A DNA stretch of 64,000 bases from assembly GCA_944383895.1 (NCBI GenBank), contig CALWRH010000002.1, forward strand, positions 1 through 64,000. Direction: 5' to 3'. Made by a program: the position numbers and the translations under genes. This document shows positions 43,701 to 50,693 of the stretch, piece after piece (position 1 is the first letter of the stretch; every line of letters starts with the position of its first letter). Source of the DNA: an uncultured Christensenellaceae bacterium (GTDB lineage: Bacteria; Bacillota; Clostridia; Christensenellales; UBA3700). A model generated the notes under the pieces. The model made no database searches. It saw nothing but the letters and a program-made list of their open reading frames with translations, and had not been told where the DNA came from.

Positions 43701-46700
43701 CGGCATTGTAGAAGTCGGATACGAAATCGTCGCGCAGGACGTGAATATCAACTCGTGGACGACGCAACCGTCGATAACGGGCTGGACTTACGGCGGATAT
43801 ACTGACGAAAACGCGCCCGTATACGAGGCGGCTTACGGCAACGACACCGCTAAAGTCGAGTTCAGACTCAAGTCGGGCAGCGATTCTGATTATGATAAAG
43901 TAGCAAATCTCTCCACTCTCGGCGCAGGGGTATATCTGATGAGAGTAAGCATTGAGGCTTACATCAGTCCGGAAGGCGGAGAGAGTTATACCGGACTTTC
44001 CAAGGTCGTCGAATTTACCGTTGAAAAAGCGTCGATAAGCGTAGGCGTCGCTATCGACGGCTGGACTTACGGCGACGAGGCTAAGACTCCGTCAGTCAGC
44101 GGAAATCCTGCAAGCGGAGCAGAAACCCGTTCTTACGAAGGTATCGACGATACGGTATACGCGGCAAGCGAAGAAGTTCCCGTCAATGCGGGTACTTACA
44201 GGGTTACCGTTACCGTTGCGGCTACCGATAACTACCTCGGCGGCAGCGCGTACTGCGATTTCACGATAGCTAAAAGGGACGTTACGGCAACGGTTTCCGC
44301 TGCTCCGGCAACGTACGACGGCATGCCGCACGCGGCAAACGTAGCGTTTGAAGGAAATCTCGCAAGCGACGTGCTTACCGCAACGCTTTTGTATAACGAA
44401 AGCGATACCGTTCCCGTAAACGCAGGCAGTTATACCGTTACCGTAAGTTCTTACGGCGGCGAGGCGGTGAACAATTACAAAATAAAACTTGCTGAAGGCG
44501 AGGTGAAACTCGTTATTTCAGCAAAAGAAATCTCTGCTGAAGACATTGAGCTTGCTCCCGCTGACGAAAACGACGACGGCGTGTACGACGGCGAGGCTCA
44601 CGCAGTCATAGCAAGCGTCAGTGCCGCAGCTTTGTGCGGAAAAGACGTCGTTACTCTCAAGGTGCTGTACAACGGCAGTGAAGACTCACCTGTCTATGCG
44701 GGAACGTATGTTCTCACTTTTGAGATAACCGACAACGGCAATTACGTCATAAAAGAAAACACGTCCGTAAAAAGGAGCGTTGCACAGGCGACGGTGAGCA
44801 TAAGCGGCAACAATGCGACTGCGGTTTATAAGGGCGTGGCATTTACCAAAGAAGAGATTGTGGCGGCGGTATTCGGCGGCGCAGACTTGTCCAAGGTAGA
44901 CGTAAGCGTAACTTACAGACAGGGCGAAGGCGCAGTCAATGCCGACGATATTGCAGACATCGTGATTTCGCTCGTTGACGCGCAGAACTATAAGTTTGAG
45001 GAAGAAACGGTTACATCGTATACGTTTACCGTAACTGCCGGCACGGTAAGCCTTGAAGGCGAAGACAAGATTGTCGAGTATAAGGGCAAGGCTTATACTG
45101 AGGACGAAATAAAGAACGCGGTATTCGGCGGCGCAGACTTGGAGAACTTTACGATAGACATATTCTACAACAAAACCCAGGCTCTCAATGCGGGCGATGT
45201 GGCGACGTTGACCGTTACCGGCTACAGCGACCCCAACTATGCGCTTGACCCTGAAATGACAAAGACGTACACCTTTACGGTAACGACCCTCAAAGTCGAC
45301 GCTCCCGCGCTTGCACAAGATTCCTTCGTCTACAACGGCGGCGAACAGAGCGTAAGTCTTGCAGACGGCACGTATGTCGCAATAAGCGAAAACGCAAAGA
45401 CGGACAAGGGCGATTACAAGGCAGTCGCGACGCTCAAGGATAAGAACAATTACGAGTGGACGACGGGCGGCAATGAAGACGTCGAACTGCCGTGGAGCAT
45501 TTCCGCAAAAGAGATAACTCTTAAGGCAGAAACGAGCGTGAACAAGACGTACGACGGCGAGGCTTACGACTTCGGCAAATACGTCGTGACAGGCGCAGAA
45601 GGCTTCTATGCACGTGACAACGTGATAGTTACGGTCAGCGCGGGCGACGTCTATACGCCCGGCAGTTACGGCATCACGGTAACGTACGACGCGAACGCGA
45701 ACTATAACGTTACCGTAGAGCCTACTGAAGCGAAACTTATTATAAACAAAGCAATGCTTACGATAGGCGCAAAAACCGCGGAGATAGAATATACGGGCAA
45801 AGTCATTGAATTTGAATTCGATATCACGGGCGGCAAGGTAGGTGAGGACGACGTTCAGATAGACGGCATCACTTACAGACAGAACGGCGTTGCGATTTCT
45901 CCGATCGAGGCGGGCACTTACGACGTAGAGTTTACGCTCAAAGGCGCTCAGGCAGGATACTACAATGCAGGTACCGCGCAGGTAAAGATAACTCCGCAGA
46001 CGGCGACTGCTCCCGATGATATGAAAGAGGACAGCATCATCCTTCCCGAGGGAGATATGATCTATAACGGAGAGGCGCATGTCGCAACGCTTAATTACGA
46101 GGCTACAGACGGCAACGTTTACGGCATCGTATATCACAACGGCACGAGCTATGTCGATGAGGCGGTAAACGCAGGCGAATACACCGTGCATGTATACAAG
46201 AATACAAAGACCAACATCGTCGAGGGCATAAGCAAGACGATGACGGTCGAAAAGAGAGTGATTACGGCAGCGGATATTTCCGTGGGCGGTCTCGAATTTA
46301 CGTACAGCGGCGGTGCTAACAAAGTAACCGCGACGGGCAGAGGCGTAAAAGGCGAGGACGTGACGCTCAAGACCTTCTACAACGGCGAGGAGACCGCTCC
46401 CGTAAACGCAGGAACTTATACCGTGACCTTCAGATCTGCAGACGGCAATTACACCGTTGCCGCCGACGTGAGCTACGAGATGTCAGTCGCAAGGGCGAGC
46501 GTAGTCACTCCTGTGGCGAAGAATCTGACTTATAACGGAGAAGAACAGATCGCGTTTGAGAACGACGCGGCAAACAGATATACGGTAGGCGGAGTGTTCA
46601 AGGCTACCGACGTTTCGGCAGGCGGATATACCGCTACGTTCACTCTCGTCAGCGACAACTATAAGTGGGCGGATCACGAGCAGGAAAAGACCATAAACGT

Positions 46701-48732
46701 TGTCTGGAACATTGCTCCGTACGGCGTTACGATAGAGATAAGCGAAGCGGCGAAAACAAAGGTCTACGACGGTGTCGCGCTGACGGAAGAAAAACTCAAA
46801 GCGCTGTTTAACGCTCCCGATAAGATAGGCGGCGGCAAAGTGGATATCGCGGTATCCGTGAATAACGGCGGAAAAGTGCTCGATGCGGGAGTTTATACCG
46901 TAACGGCTGAAATAAACGATATCAATTATACCGCGGCGACGGCAGAAGTAACGTTTACCGTTACTCAGGCGACCCCCGTTGCAGAACCCGATGTGGACGA
47001 CGTTATCCTGCAGGAAGGTTACAAGCTCGGCAACGTCGGAATATCCGTCAAAGAGGGAGGCACGGCAGGCGTTATCGTCTGGGACGAACCCGAAACGCTG
47101 CTCGTAAAGGGCGACAACGAGGTGACCTGGACGTTCACTCCCGAAGATACCGTCAATTACACGACCCTGAGAGGTACGGTGACACTTACTGTAGGCGACG
47201 ACGTGCTTGACGAACTCGTACTTGTCAGCGGACCCGACAAGACGGATTACGTAGCTTTTGAAGAATTCGACGGTACGGGCATGTTGCTCAAGGCGGTATT
47301 CAACGGCGGACTCAAGGATCAGACTTTCGGCGTAGATAAGTGCAGAGTCGTCATTGAAAACGATGTCGACGGCAAGATGAGCGCAGCTACGACAAAGGTG
47401 ACAGTTTACTACGGAGAGAAATTCGTAGAGATAGAGGTCAATGTTTCTAAAATAACGGTAACAGAACCCGTACTCGAAGTTACCGAGCTCGAGTACAACG
47501 CGCAAATACAGACTCTGCCTTTCGAAGTCGGAGCTGACGAGAAGTATTACGTCAAGGGCGGCAATACAGCTACGGACGTAGGCAACTACAACTTAGAGAT
47601 AGAGCTCAGCGATAAAGTCAACTATGTATGGAGCAGCGGTTCTTCCGAAAACCTTACTATCGGTTGGAAGATAACTCCCGTTTCTCTCGGCGTTGAGATA
47701 GACGTCCCCGAAGATCTCGTATACGACGGTTACGGCAAAGAGGCTACGTTCAGACTTGTACAGGGTACTCTGTACGGCGGAGCACAGCTGACGATCGTTT
47801 ACGAACAGAACGGCAAAGTCATAGACGGCTTGCCCGTAAACGCGGGAGAATACGACGTTGTAGTCAAGCTGCCCGATGTAAAAAATTACCGCTTTGCGAG
47901 CAGCTATACCGCGGACATGACTATCGCAAAGAAAGTCGTTACGATAAAGACCAACGGCGACAGAGAAAAGTATTACGACGGAAAAGAGGTGACTCTCGAA
48001 GAGCTTGCAGGCAACTTTACGGTAAGCGACGGGCTCAAGGTAAAAGTTACCGTCAGCGGCACCGTTCTCAACGCAGGTTCTTATAAGGTAACGGCAGTGC
48101 TCGATACCGCAAATTCCAATTATACGTCCAACGAGGTAAGTTACGTCTATACCGTAAGAAAGGCTGACAGGACTGTAAACGCGACGATGAGCGTCGGATA
48201 CAGGTTCGTTACGGTAAGCGTAGAGGGAGGCAACGAAGGAGTCGAGTATTCTCTCGACGGTTTCGATTGGCAGCCGCTTGACGGAAATATAGCCGTAGAA
48301 CTCGCGGCGCAGTATAAAGTTTACGTCAGATATGCAGAAAGCGAAAACTTCAATGTAAGCGCTGCGGCGGAGCTTAACGCAAACATTACGAAAGACGCGC
48401 TTATGGCATACGTTGAAGAACGCTTCGAAGGAGAGATAACTCTCGCTGACGCAAAAGACGTCGCTTATCTCGAAACGCTCGCTGAGGCGGCTACGGGAGA
48501 AAACGAAGAATTCGACGCGAAACTCGCAGAACTTTCCGCTAAGAGGGCAGAGCTTGTAAACGGCGCGACAAACGTCGTAGAGAAGGCTCTCAAAGCAGGC
48601 GGCGCGCTCAAGGGTTACGCGGAGGCGGCAGTAGCAGTGGCGGCAACGCTCGGCGGAATATCGCTGATAGGCGCGGCAGTCGGACTGTGCGTTAAGACTC
48701 GCAAGGGAGGAAAGAAAAATGAAGAGAAGTAA
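37714..48732 (+). CDS. Giant cell-surface protein (3672 residues) with beta-helix-like and MBG/YDG repeats
   Basis: An N-terminal signal peptide (residues 9-29) is followed by three related beta-helix-like blocks at about 90-340, 483-890 and 891-1260. The last two contain GxLDGNGHTIYIV...VGGLF...GTIKNVRIV. From about 1265 to 3480 there is a long tandem of MBG/YDG-type domains, marked by repeated INAGxY, PYDGTTDVTLTGG and four GWTYG/DWTYG blocks. A C-terminal module (3484-3672) has a VEYSLDGFDW Ig-like part, a helical part, one membrane helix (AAVAVAATLGGISLIGAAVGLCV) and the basic tail KTRKGGKKNEEK. There is no LPXTG motif. It probably acts in adhesion or forms a surface layer. A small lipoprotein gene overlaps its end by 14 bp. 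Exact domain limits need profile searches. Confidence 0.9.
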   Translation: MITKRFSKFLILTVCIILVFAVAAALLFDGSGNANLNGNSVADAGERADEVSGASYPVSADGYTHGSNVKNNTTAQPVNTASGLISAIQNNTTIRLTGLITLSADDVKKIWNYTYSGTIYGNGQTIEATFPSSENASSVDPSSHVSAYGGLCGKLTGNIYDLTYVHTGGQLNVRMSGNNSGFAGGLVGSVDGGTIENVRLELSYDDGGRVGFVKTSSGSGWGSTNYYVAAGALAGRISAGNIKNVTIVNNAWIEAGVTNGTTNVSTRAPGHVGNVAGIIGPVQDDIVTTGSIYIDNVIVEGYDSRSPKMYGDYVANIGTVTTSSLEITVTNFYNGYKNLYDGNASTPTFLKEGTSPTLAITNMYNAREVTSGTRNDCNISSSITVDPSNATSGYSTGYTVGFDPKASSIASSLVVVKTGVTGGEGYSATIANVKSTPFVYTNNYAFSADGRTVIFRNLSTTTSDWSSGGKFACTINITQDAIQVDELDPVNKWESSYTTMTSSTGTAVDDGSKLTTAINNNQNIYLTADITDFKGFTHTGEYTGTLDGNGHTIYIVSGTANSSATVGGLFKRLSGTIKNVRIVLYNSYNRTISAGSIGTGIVAGNLCGGTVDNVYVYVPSDVTFGANGGSSYESYVGAIAGLSDAGYTISNTTVDVDGKMYLDGTYVYMAGFVGKSATGDTALTAKIQNSIFKGNGSFASTRSNSAEPIYLAATTVLFQKAASNPKSSMIINGFIHAFKGGENNLTGGYSMYGVLTKNDNGGTMSQWDYSNTDGSVNISNIYYYNEPMGDAHKVSGSGNNFIDISSSKSTVSTTVDGSSIKVTPYFPAGDTTNLVLVAGDGSQSVPDLAYGNYKSTTDGSYKVVTVPKSAISAGSTVTLAEPVTPATPIADMNKWENGYTTESSTTGTAVSDGAELKKAINDGGDIYLTGDIRDFVGFSHTATYSGTLDGNGHTIYIVKANAASGSNVGGLFSTFTGTIKNVRIVVMASVDLSSTAYIGAVAGALSGNANVSNVNVIINSGVNLVISGSSSNVGGAGGIAGGLTSGSGETVTISNSTVALNGTLKATAQYTFIAGFVGHLNGGSVNYTDLTFKGNGMLDGVANAGEGVHTAGAGIVGGGVSAVNVNGFINSFNGSLSNGRSAYEVVVRNSQSTSISVNVSNVYTYGTVTTYDGSMKYGTPVACDKSTIATTVADSDIPVTPYFPVTNNGELVLVAGDGKNECPFVTYESYEGMQDGKYMVVSVPKTEITAPSTVQLTQGKSPVNEPTLATTEEELVYKGGEITIAINQLMSGTTALGESDYTVVITANGGNALVQNGKPVNAGEYTLTVTLLNGYEIEGGTTEKTIKFTVAKKSVTIEGMTATERPYDGTTDVTLTGGTLTGVASADDGIVGFDATGVLSDASAGENKQVNVTAVLNGEKAGNYQLSAQPSVTVTIAKASVEVSWGETTSFVYSGLAQAPTATATGVGQESVNIILTIKNAQSEVVPEGAVNAGNYTAEATTDNGNYTLTNATKEFEITKKAITVGVTVEDWTYGETASVPSVSGNDGQGEVTYLYVGQTNAGTEYSSATAPTDAGTYTLTVSIAQTQNYQAGEATSAQFTVNKKQVERPQADGTSFTYNGLQQTYNPVGYDADTMTVANNQQTNADTYQVEVSLKDTYNCEWATEGEQTETFEFTIAKKTLTDNTADVTGTYNATGYSLEIALNGFENGENLSTAGGVVKYGTEEGVYTLDSYSVKDATTAVTVYYQIVFANYVTVVGSGTITVNAKPIEVTWGDLSQSYTGEALKPTATVSQDDIEGDDVVTVSVKTVSDDEEVQAIDVGTYNAVATTQNANYELTNATADNFVITAADFESAVNIAGWTYGGNANLPTVTYNPGNGAVVYVYNGTANDGTQLSDSPSAPEKAGSYTVTATIAANGNYAEKVVSAYFTIAKKTVDVPAVEDKQYDGTLQNSGIVENEYYTVSDAGGKDIGPYTATLTLKDKDNYAWKSGDEDNDGIVEVGYEIVAQDVNINSWTTQPSITGWTYGGYTDENAPVYEAAYGNDTAKVEFRLKSGSDSDYDKVANLSTLGAGVYLMRVSIEAYISPEGGESYTGLSKVVEFTVEKASISVGVAIDGWTYGDEAKTPSVSGNPASGAETRSYEGIDDTVYAASEEVPVNAGTYRVTVTVAATDNYLGGSAYCDFTIAKRDVTATVSAAPATYDGMPHAANVAFEGNLASDVLTATLLYNESDTVPVNAGSYTVTVSSYGGEAVNNYKIKLAEGEVKLVISAKEISAEDIELAPADENDDGVYDGEAHAVIASVSAAALCGKDVVTLKVLYNGSEDSPVYAGTYVLTFEITDNGNYVIKENTSVKRSVAQATVSISGNNATAVYKGVAFTKEEIVAAVFGGADLSKVDVSVTYRQGEGAVNADDIADIVISLVDAQNYKFEEETVTSYTFTVTAGTVSLEGEDKIVEYKGKAYTEDEIKNAVFGGADLENFTIDIFYNKTQALNAGDVATLTVTGYSDPNYALDPEMTKTYTFTVTTLKVDAPALAQDSFVYNGGEQSVSLADGTYVAISENAKTDKGDYKAVATLKDKNNYEWTTGGNEDVELPWSISAKEITLKAETSVNKTYDGEAYDFGKYVVTGAEGFYARDNVIVTVSAGDVYTPGSYGITVTYDANANYNVTVEPTEAKLIINKAMLTIGAKTAEIEYTGKVIEFEFDITGGKVGEDDVQIDGITYRQNGVAISPIEAGTYDVEFTLKGAQAGYYNAGTAQVKITPQTATAPDDMKEDSIILPEGDMIYNGEAHVATLNYEATDGNVYGIVYHNGTSYVDEAVNAGEYTVHVYKNTKTNIVEGISKTMTVEKRVITAADISVGGLEFTYSGGANKVTATGRGVKGEDVTLKTFYNGEETAPVNAGTYTVTFRSADGNYTVAADVSYEMSVARASVVTPVAKNLTYNGEEQIAFENDAANRYTVGGVFKATDVSAGGYTATFTLVSDNYKWADHEQEKTINVVWNIAPYGVTIEISEAAKTKVYDGVALTEEKLKALFNAPDKIGGGKVDIAVSVNNGGKVLDAGVYTVTAEINDINYTAATAEVTFTVTQATPVAEPDVDDVILQEGYKLGNVGISVKEGGTAGVIVWDEPETLLVKGDNEVTWTFTPEDTVNYTTLRGTVTLTVGDDVLDELVLVSGPDKTDYVAFEEFDGTGMLLKAVFNGGLKDQTFGVDKCRVVIENDVDGKMSAATTKVTVYYGEKFVEIEVNVSKITVTEPVLEVTELEYNAQIQTLPFEVGADEKYYVKGGNTATDVGNYNLEIELSDKVNYVWSSGSSENLTIGWKITPVSLGVEIDVPEDLVYDGYGKEATFRLVQGTLYGGAQLTIVYEQNGKVIDGLPVNAGEYDVVVKLPDVKNYRFASSYTADMTIAKKVVTIKTNGDREKYYDGKEVTLEELAGNFTVSDGLKVKVTVSGTVLNAGSYKVTAVLDTANSNYTSNEVSYVYTVRKADRTVNATMSVGYRFVTVSVEGGNEGVEYSLDGFDWQPLDGNIAVELAAQYKVYVRYAESENFNVSAAAELNANITKDALMAYVEERFEGEITLADAKDVAYLETLAEAATGENEEFDAKLAELSAKRAELVNGATNVVEKALKAGGALKGYAEAAVAVAATLGGISLIGAAVGLCVKTRKGGKKNEEK

Positions 48733-49201
48733 AAAATTTACGGCGGCGATCGCCTTAGTAATAGCTCTGGCGGCGGCAATATGTCTTTCCGCTTGTGACA
48801 AGACCGTGCAGGATACGCAGATCAACGACGCGTTCGCGCTCGTAGCAGAAAGCGATTATCTCAAAGTCGAAGTGTCCGACAACAGCGGAGTGGTTTATAT
48901 TTACGACAACGGCAAAGTGACCGATCCTTACGATCTCGGCATAAAATTCGAAGACGTTGTCGGAGAAAAAGGCGATGCGGTAAAACTTACGACAGATAAT
49001 CTCAAAGAGGGATACAAATGCGATAAAGACGCAGAGTCCGGCAAGGTTTCTCTGACGGCGGAACTCGTGAATACAAGCTCTCTCGGCAACATAGACGGCG
49101 CAACTATTTCCCTCAAGGCTAATACCGTTGAAAAAACGGTAGAAAGCTGTGTAATCACCTATAGCGAAAATGGTTACAGGGTAAGTATATATCTCGCATA
49201 A
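48719..49201 (+). CDS. Small lipoprotein paired with the first giant surface protein
   Basis: The protein has 160 residues. The signal peptide ends in the lipobox CLSAC (Cys26). The mature part has beta strands with a 'VVYIYDNGKV' hairpin and ends VESCVITYSENGYRVSIYLA, resembling a LolA/LppX-type single domain; that fold call is inference. It overlaps the giant gene by 14 bp. Its ribosome site GGGAGG lies in the codons for the giant protein's Lys-Gly-Gly tail, so the two are translationally coupled. It is a paralog of the lipoprotein at 63321, with the same length, layout and position after a giant protein. Confidence 0.85.
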   Translation: MKRSKKFTAAIALVIALAAAICLSACDKTVQDTQINDAFALVAESDYLKVEVSDNSGVVYIYDNGKVTDPYDLGIKFEDVVGEKGDAVKLTTDNLKEGYKCDKDAESGKVSLTAELVNTSSLGNIDGATISLKANTVEKTVESCVITYSENGYRVSIYLA

Positions 49202-49225
49202 AGATAACATCGCAAAATATTCTTT

Positions 49226-49257
49226 CGGACCCTGCAATTGACGCAGGGTCCGTTTTT
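49226..49257 (+). terminator. Terminator of the first giant protein-lipoprotein operon
   Basis: CGGACCCTGC / GCAGGGTCCG stem followed by TTTTTAT. Confidence 0.9.
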
Positions 49258-49308
49258 ATACACATTATGTAACATTGCAAAAGCCGTTTTTAGGCTTTCA
49301 AGACGTTT

Positions 49309-49590
49309 TTATACGCTTGACGGTCTGGTTGTCGATCTGTTGATAAACGTGATGAATTTGACAGAATAGATGTCGCATACGGTGTACGTATTGTTGTTGG
49401 GGTGATAGAGCACGAAGTATTTATCGGCTACGGCGTACAGTGTGCCTGATTTTGTCACGAGATTGGACGAACCTATCAGGAATTCGCAGATAACGGCTTC
49501 GCCTTTGTTCATGAAAAGAACTTGCTGAATAGAACCGATATAGGGATTTTTGTTGAAGTCTTCTTTATTGTCGGGATTGAAATCTATCAT
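49309..49590 (-). CDS. gerQ: GerQ-like spore coat protein
   Basis: The protein has 93 residues. The block PYIGSIQQVLFMNKGEAVICEFLIGSSNLVTKSGTL...YFVLYHPNNNTYTVCDIYSVKFITFI can be aligned by eye with GerQ (SYIENILRLNRGK...ITF) of Bacillus. GerQ is a spore coat protein needed to hold the cortex hydrolase CwlJ. The Gln/Lys-rich N-terminus of Bacillus GerQ is missing. AGGAG precedes ATG 49590. It lies 43 bp downstream of a cell-wall hydrolase gene of the SleB/CwlJ type, which strongly supports the assignment. A weak hairpin at 49279-49298 may end the transcript. Confidence 0.7.
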   Translation of the reverse strand: MIDFNPDNKEDFNKNPYIGSIQQVLFMNKGEAVICEFLIGSSNLVTKSGTLYAVADKYFVLYHPNNNTYTVCDIYSVKFITFINRSTTRPSSV

Positions 49591-49633
49591 GTTATACTCC
49601 TATAAATTTATTTACCCGTGAGATTAACGGGAC

Positions 49634-50062
49634 TTATGTCAGATAATAATCCTGCGTGGGCGTATAAAAACAGTGTTTTCCTATTCTCGTAGAAAAAGTG
49701 CCTGACGAATTTGGAAAGTTTTGTCTGCACTCGGGAGAAAAGGGGTCGTAATACCACAGCGCATTGCCTACCGCGCCGAGTTTGCCGCCTCCGATCGCCC
49801 AATTGGCTATGTCGTAATGTTCGTCGGTCGGGTTCATGTTGTACAGGTTCTGCAGGTTTTCCTTGCCGCCTATAGTGGTCATAGCGCAATCGAATTGAGA
49901 GGGCGCGAAAATGACGTCGCGCAGAGTAGGGTATCTGCCGTATTCGCCTTGCAGAGTTTCGACTCTGTTCATGATCACGGTGGCAACGGCACGCATACCC
50001 GTATCTCCTTCGCCTCCGGCTTCGCACTGAATAATTCTTGCAAGCAGCTCTGAATCCGTCAT
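49634..50062 (-). CDS. cwlJ: CwlJ/SleB-type spore cortex hydrolase
   Basis: The protein has 142 residues and is a single Hydrolase_2-type domain. IIQCEAGGEGDTGMRAVATVIMNRV carries the catalytic Glu region, and FDCAMTTIGG, NALWYYDPF and GKHCFYTP follow. As in CwlJ there is no signal peptide and no separate peptidoglycan-binding domain, so it would reach the cortex from the coat side during spore formation. It is paired with the gerQ-like gene. The start lacks a ribosome site, and CATACTAT ends 6 nt before the ATG, which fits sporulation sigma-E/K -10 sequences. Confidence 0.82.
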   Translation of the reverse strand: MTDSELLARIIQCEAGGEGDTGMRAVATVIMNRVETLQGEYGRYPTLRDVIFAPSQFDCAMTTIGGKENLQNLYNMNPTDEHYDIANWAIGGGKLGAVGNALWYYDPFSPECRQNFPNSSGTFSTRIGKHCFYTPTQDYYLT

Positions 50063-50068
50063 GCTGTC

Positions 50069-50076
50069 ATAGTATG
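50069..50076 (-). promoter_or_regulatory. Possible sporulation-type -10 of the cwlJ-gerQ operon
   Basis: CATACTAT on the minus strand resembles sigma-E (CATACAAT) or sigma-K -10 sequences. No firm -35 is seen. Confidence 0.4.
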
Positions 50077-50077
50077 T

Positions 50078-50652
50078 CGGAGCGCGGTTTTTTGTGAAAA
50101 CGAAGTTTTGTTGTCAGAGCGTAAAGACGGTGAGAGGTCTTTCAAAAGGTAAAAAGCATACACAAATAATGTAAAAACGAGTAAAAAAACAAAAAATATC
50201 ATTAAATGCATGTATAAAAACGGATATATCGGTAAATAATTTTCAACGCTCGGTATTTTTTGTGCTAAAATACCGTTTTTTTGTCTGAATTTTACAAAAC
50301 TCAACTGATTTCGATAAATTTTTCACAACACATAATTGTATCGTTAGATAGCTTTTTACTGCGAGAGCTGTTAAATACAGAGTAAAATGCAATCAAATTT
50401 CAAGTTGCGTTTTTTACGCAATTGCAATAAAAAGACAGGTGCGTTTTCGCTGTTTTGCGTTGGTCTGAAATTGCCGCGTGAAAAGACGTAAAACAAAAAA
50501 ATCCCCTTTTTTTTCGGACGAAAACGCATTTGAAACGGTATTTTAATTTCCGATACGGGTATTTGCTGAAAATGCGTTTTTTACTCATATCGGCAGTTTT
50601 ATAAGAAGGTGAAAATTCCTTTAAGTTTGTTTTAACAAATCTATTAAAATAT
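50078..50652. other. AT-rich intergenic region with hairpins
   Basis: No convincing gene lies between cwlJ and the second giant gene. Seen here are TTGCGT-TTTTT-ACGCAA (about 50404-50420) and an 11-bp inverted repeat, AAAACGCATTT (about 50518-50530) with AAATGCGTTTT (about 50569-50580), the right arm running into T's like a terminator with a long loop. A possible -10 TATATT lies at 50653-50658 with a weak -35. Confidence 0.5.
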
Positions 50653-50693
50653 TATATTGCAAAAATAACCGCAGATAAAAAGGAGGAAGGACG

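Noticed and set aside
42415-43767. Long antisense frames in the giant genes (also 44686-46191, 54564-56480, 58919-60562)
   Set aside because: They have no ribosome sites or domains, and follow from the biased codon use of the long sense frames.
50400-50588. 62-codon minus-strand frame in the cwlJ-giant gap
   Set aside because: Lys/Arg/Phe-rich sequence typical of AT-rich non-coding DNA, and the region is better explained by inverted repeats.
50620-50636. TTTAAG-N5-TTTAAC before the second giant gene
   Set aside because: The hexamer 10 bp downstream (AAATAT) is a poor -10. Kept only as a weak candidate.
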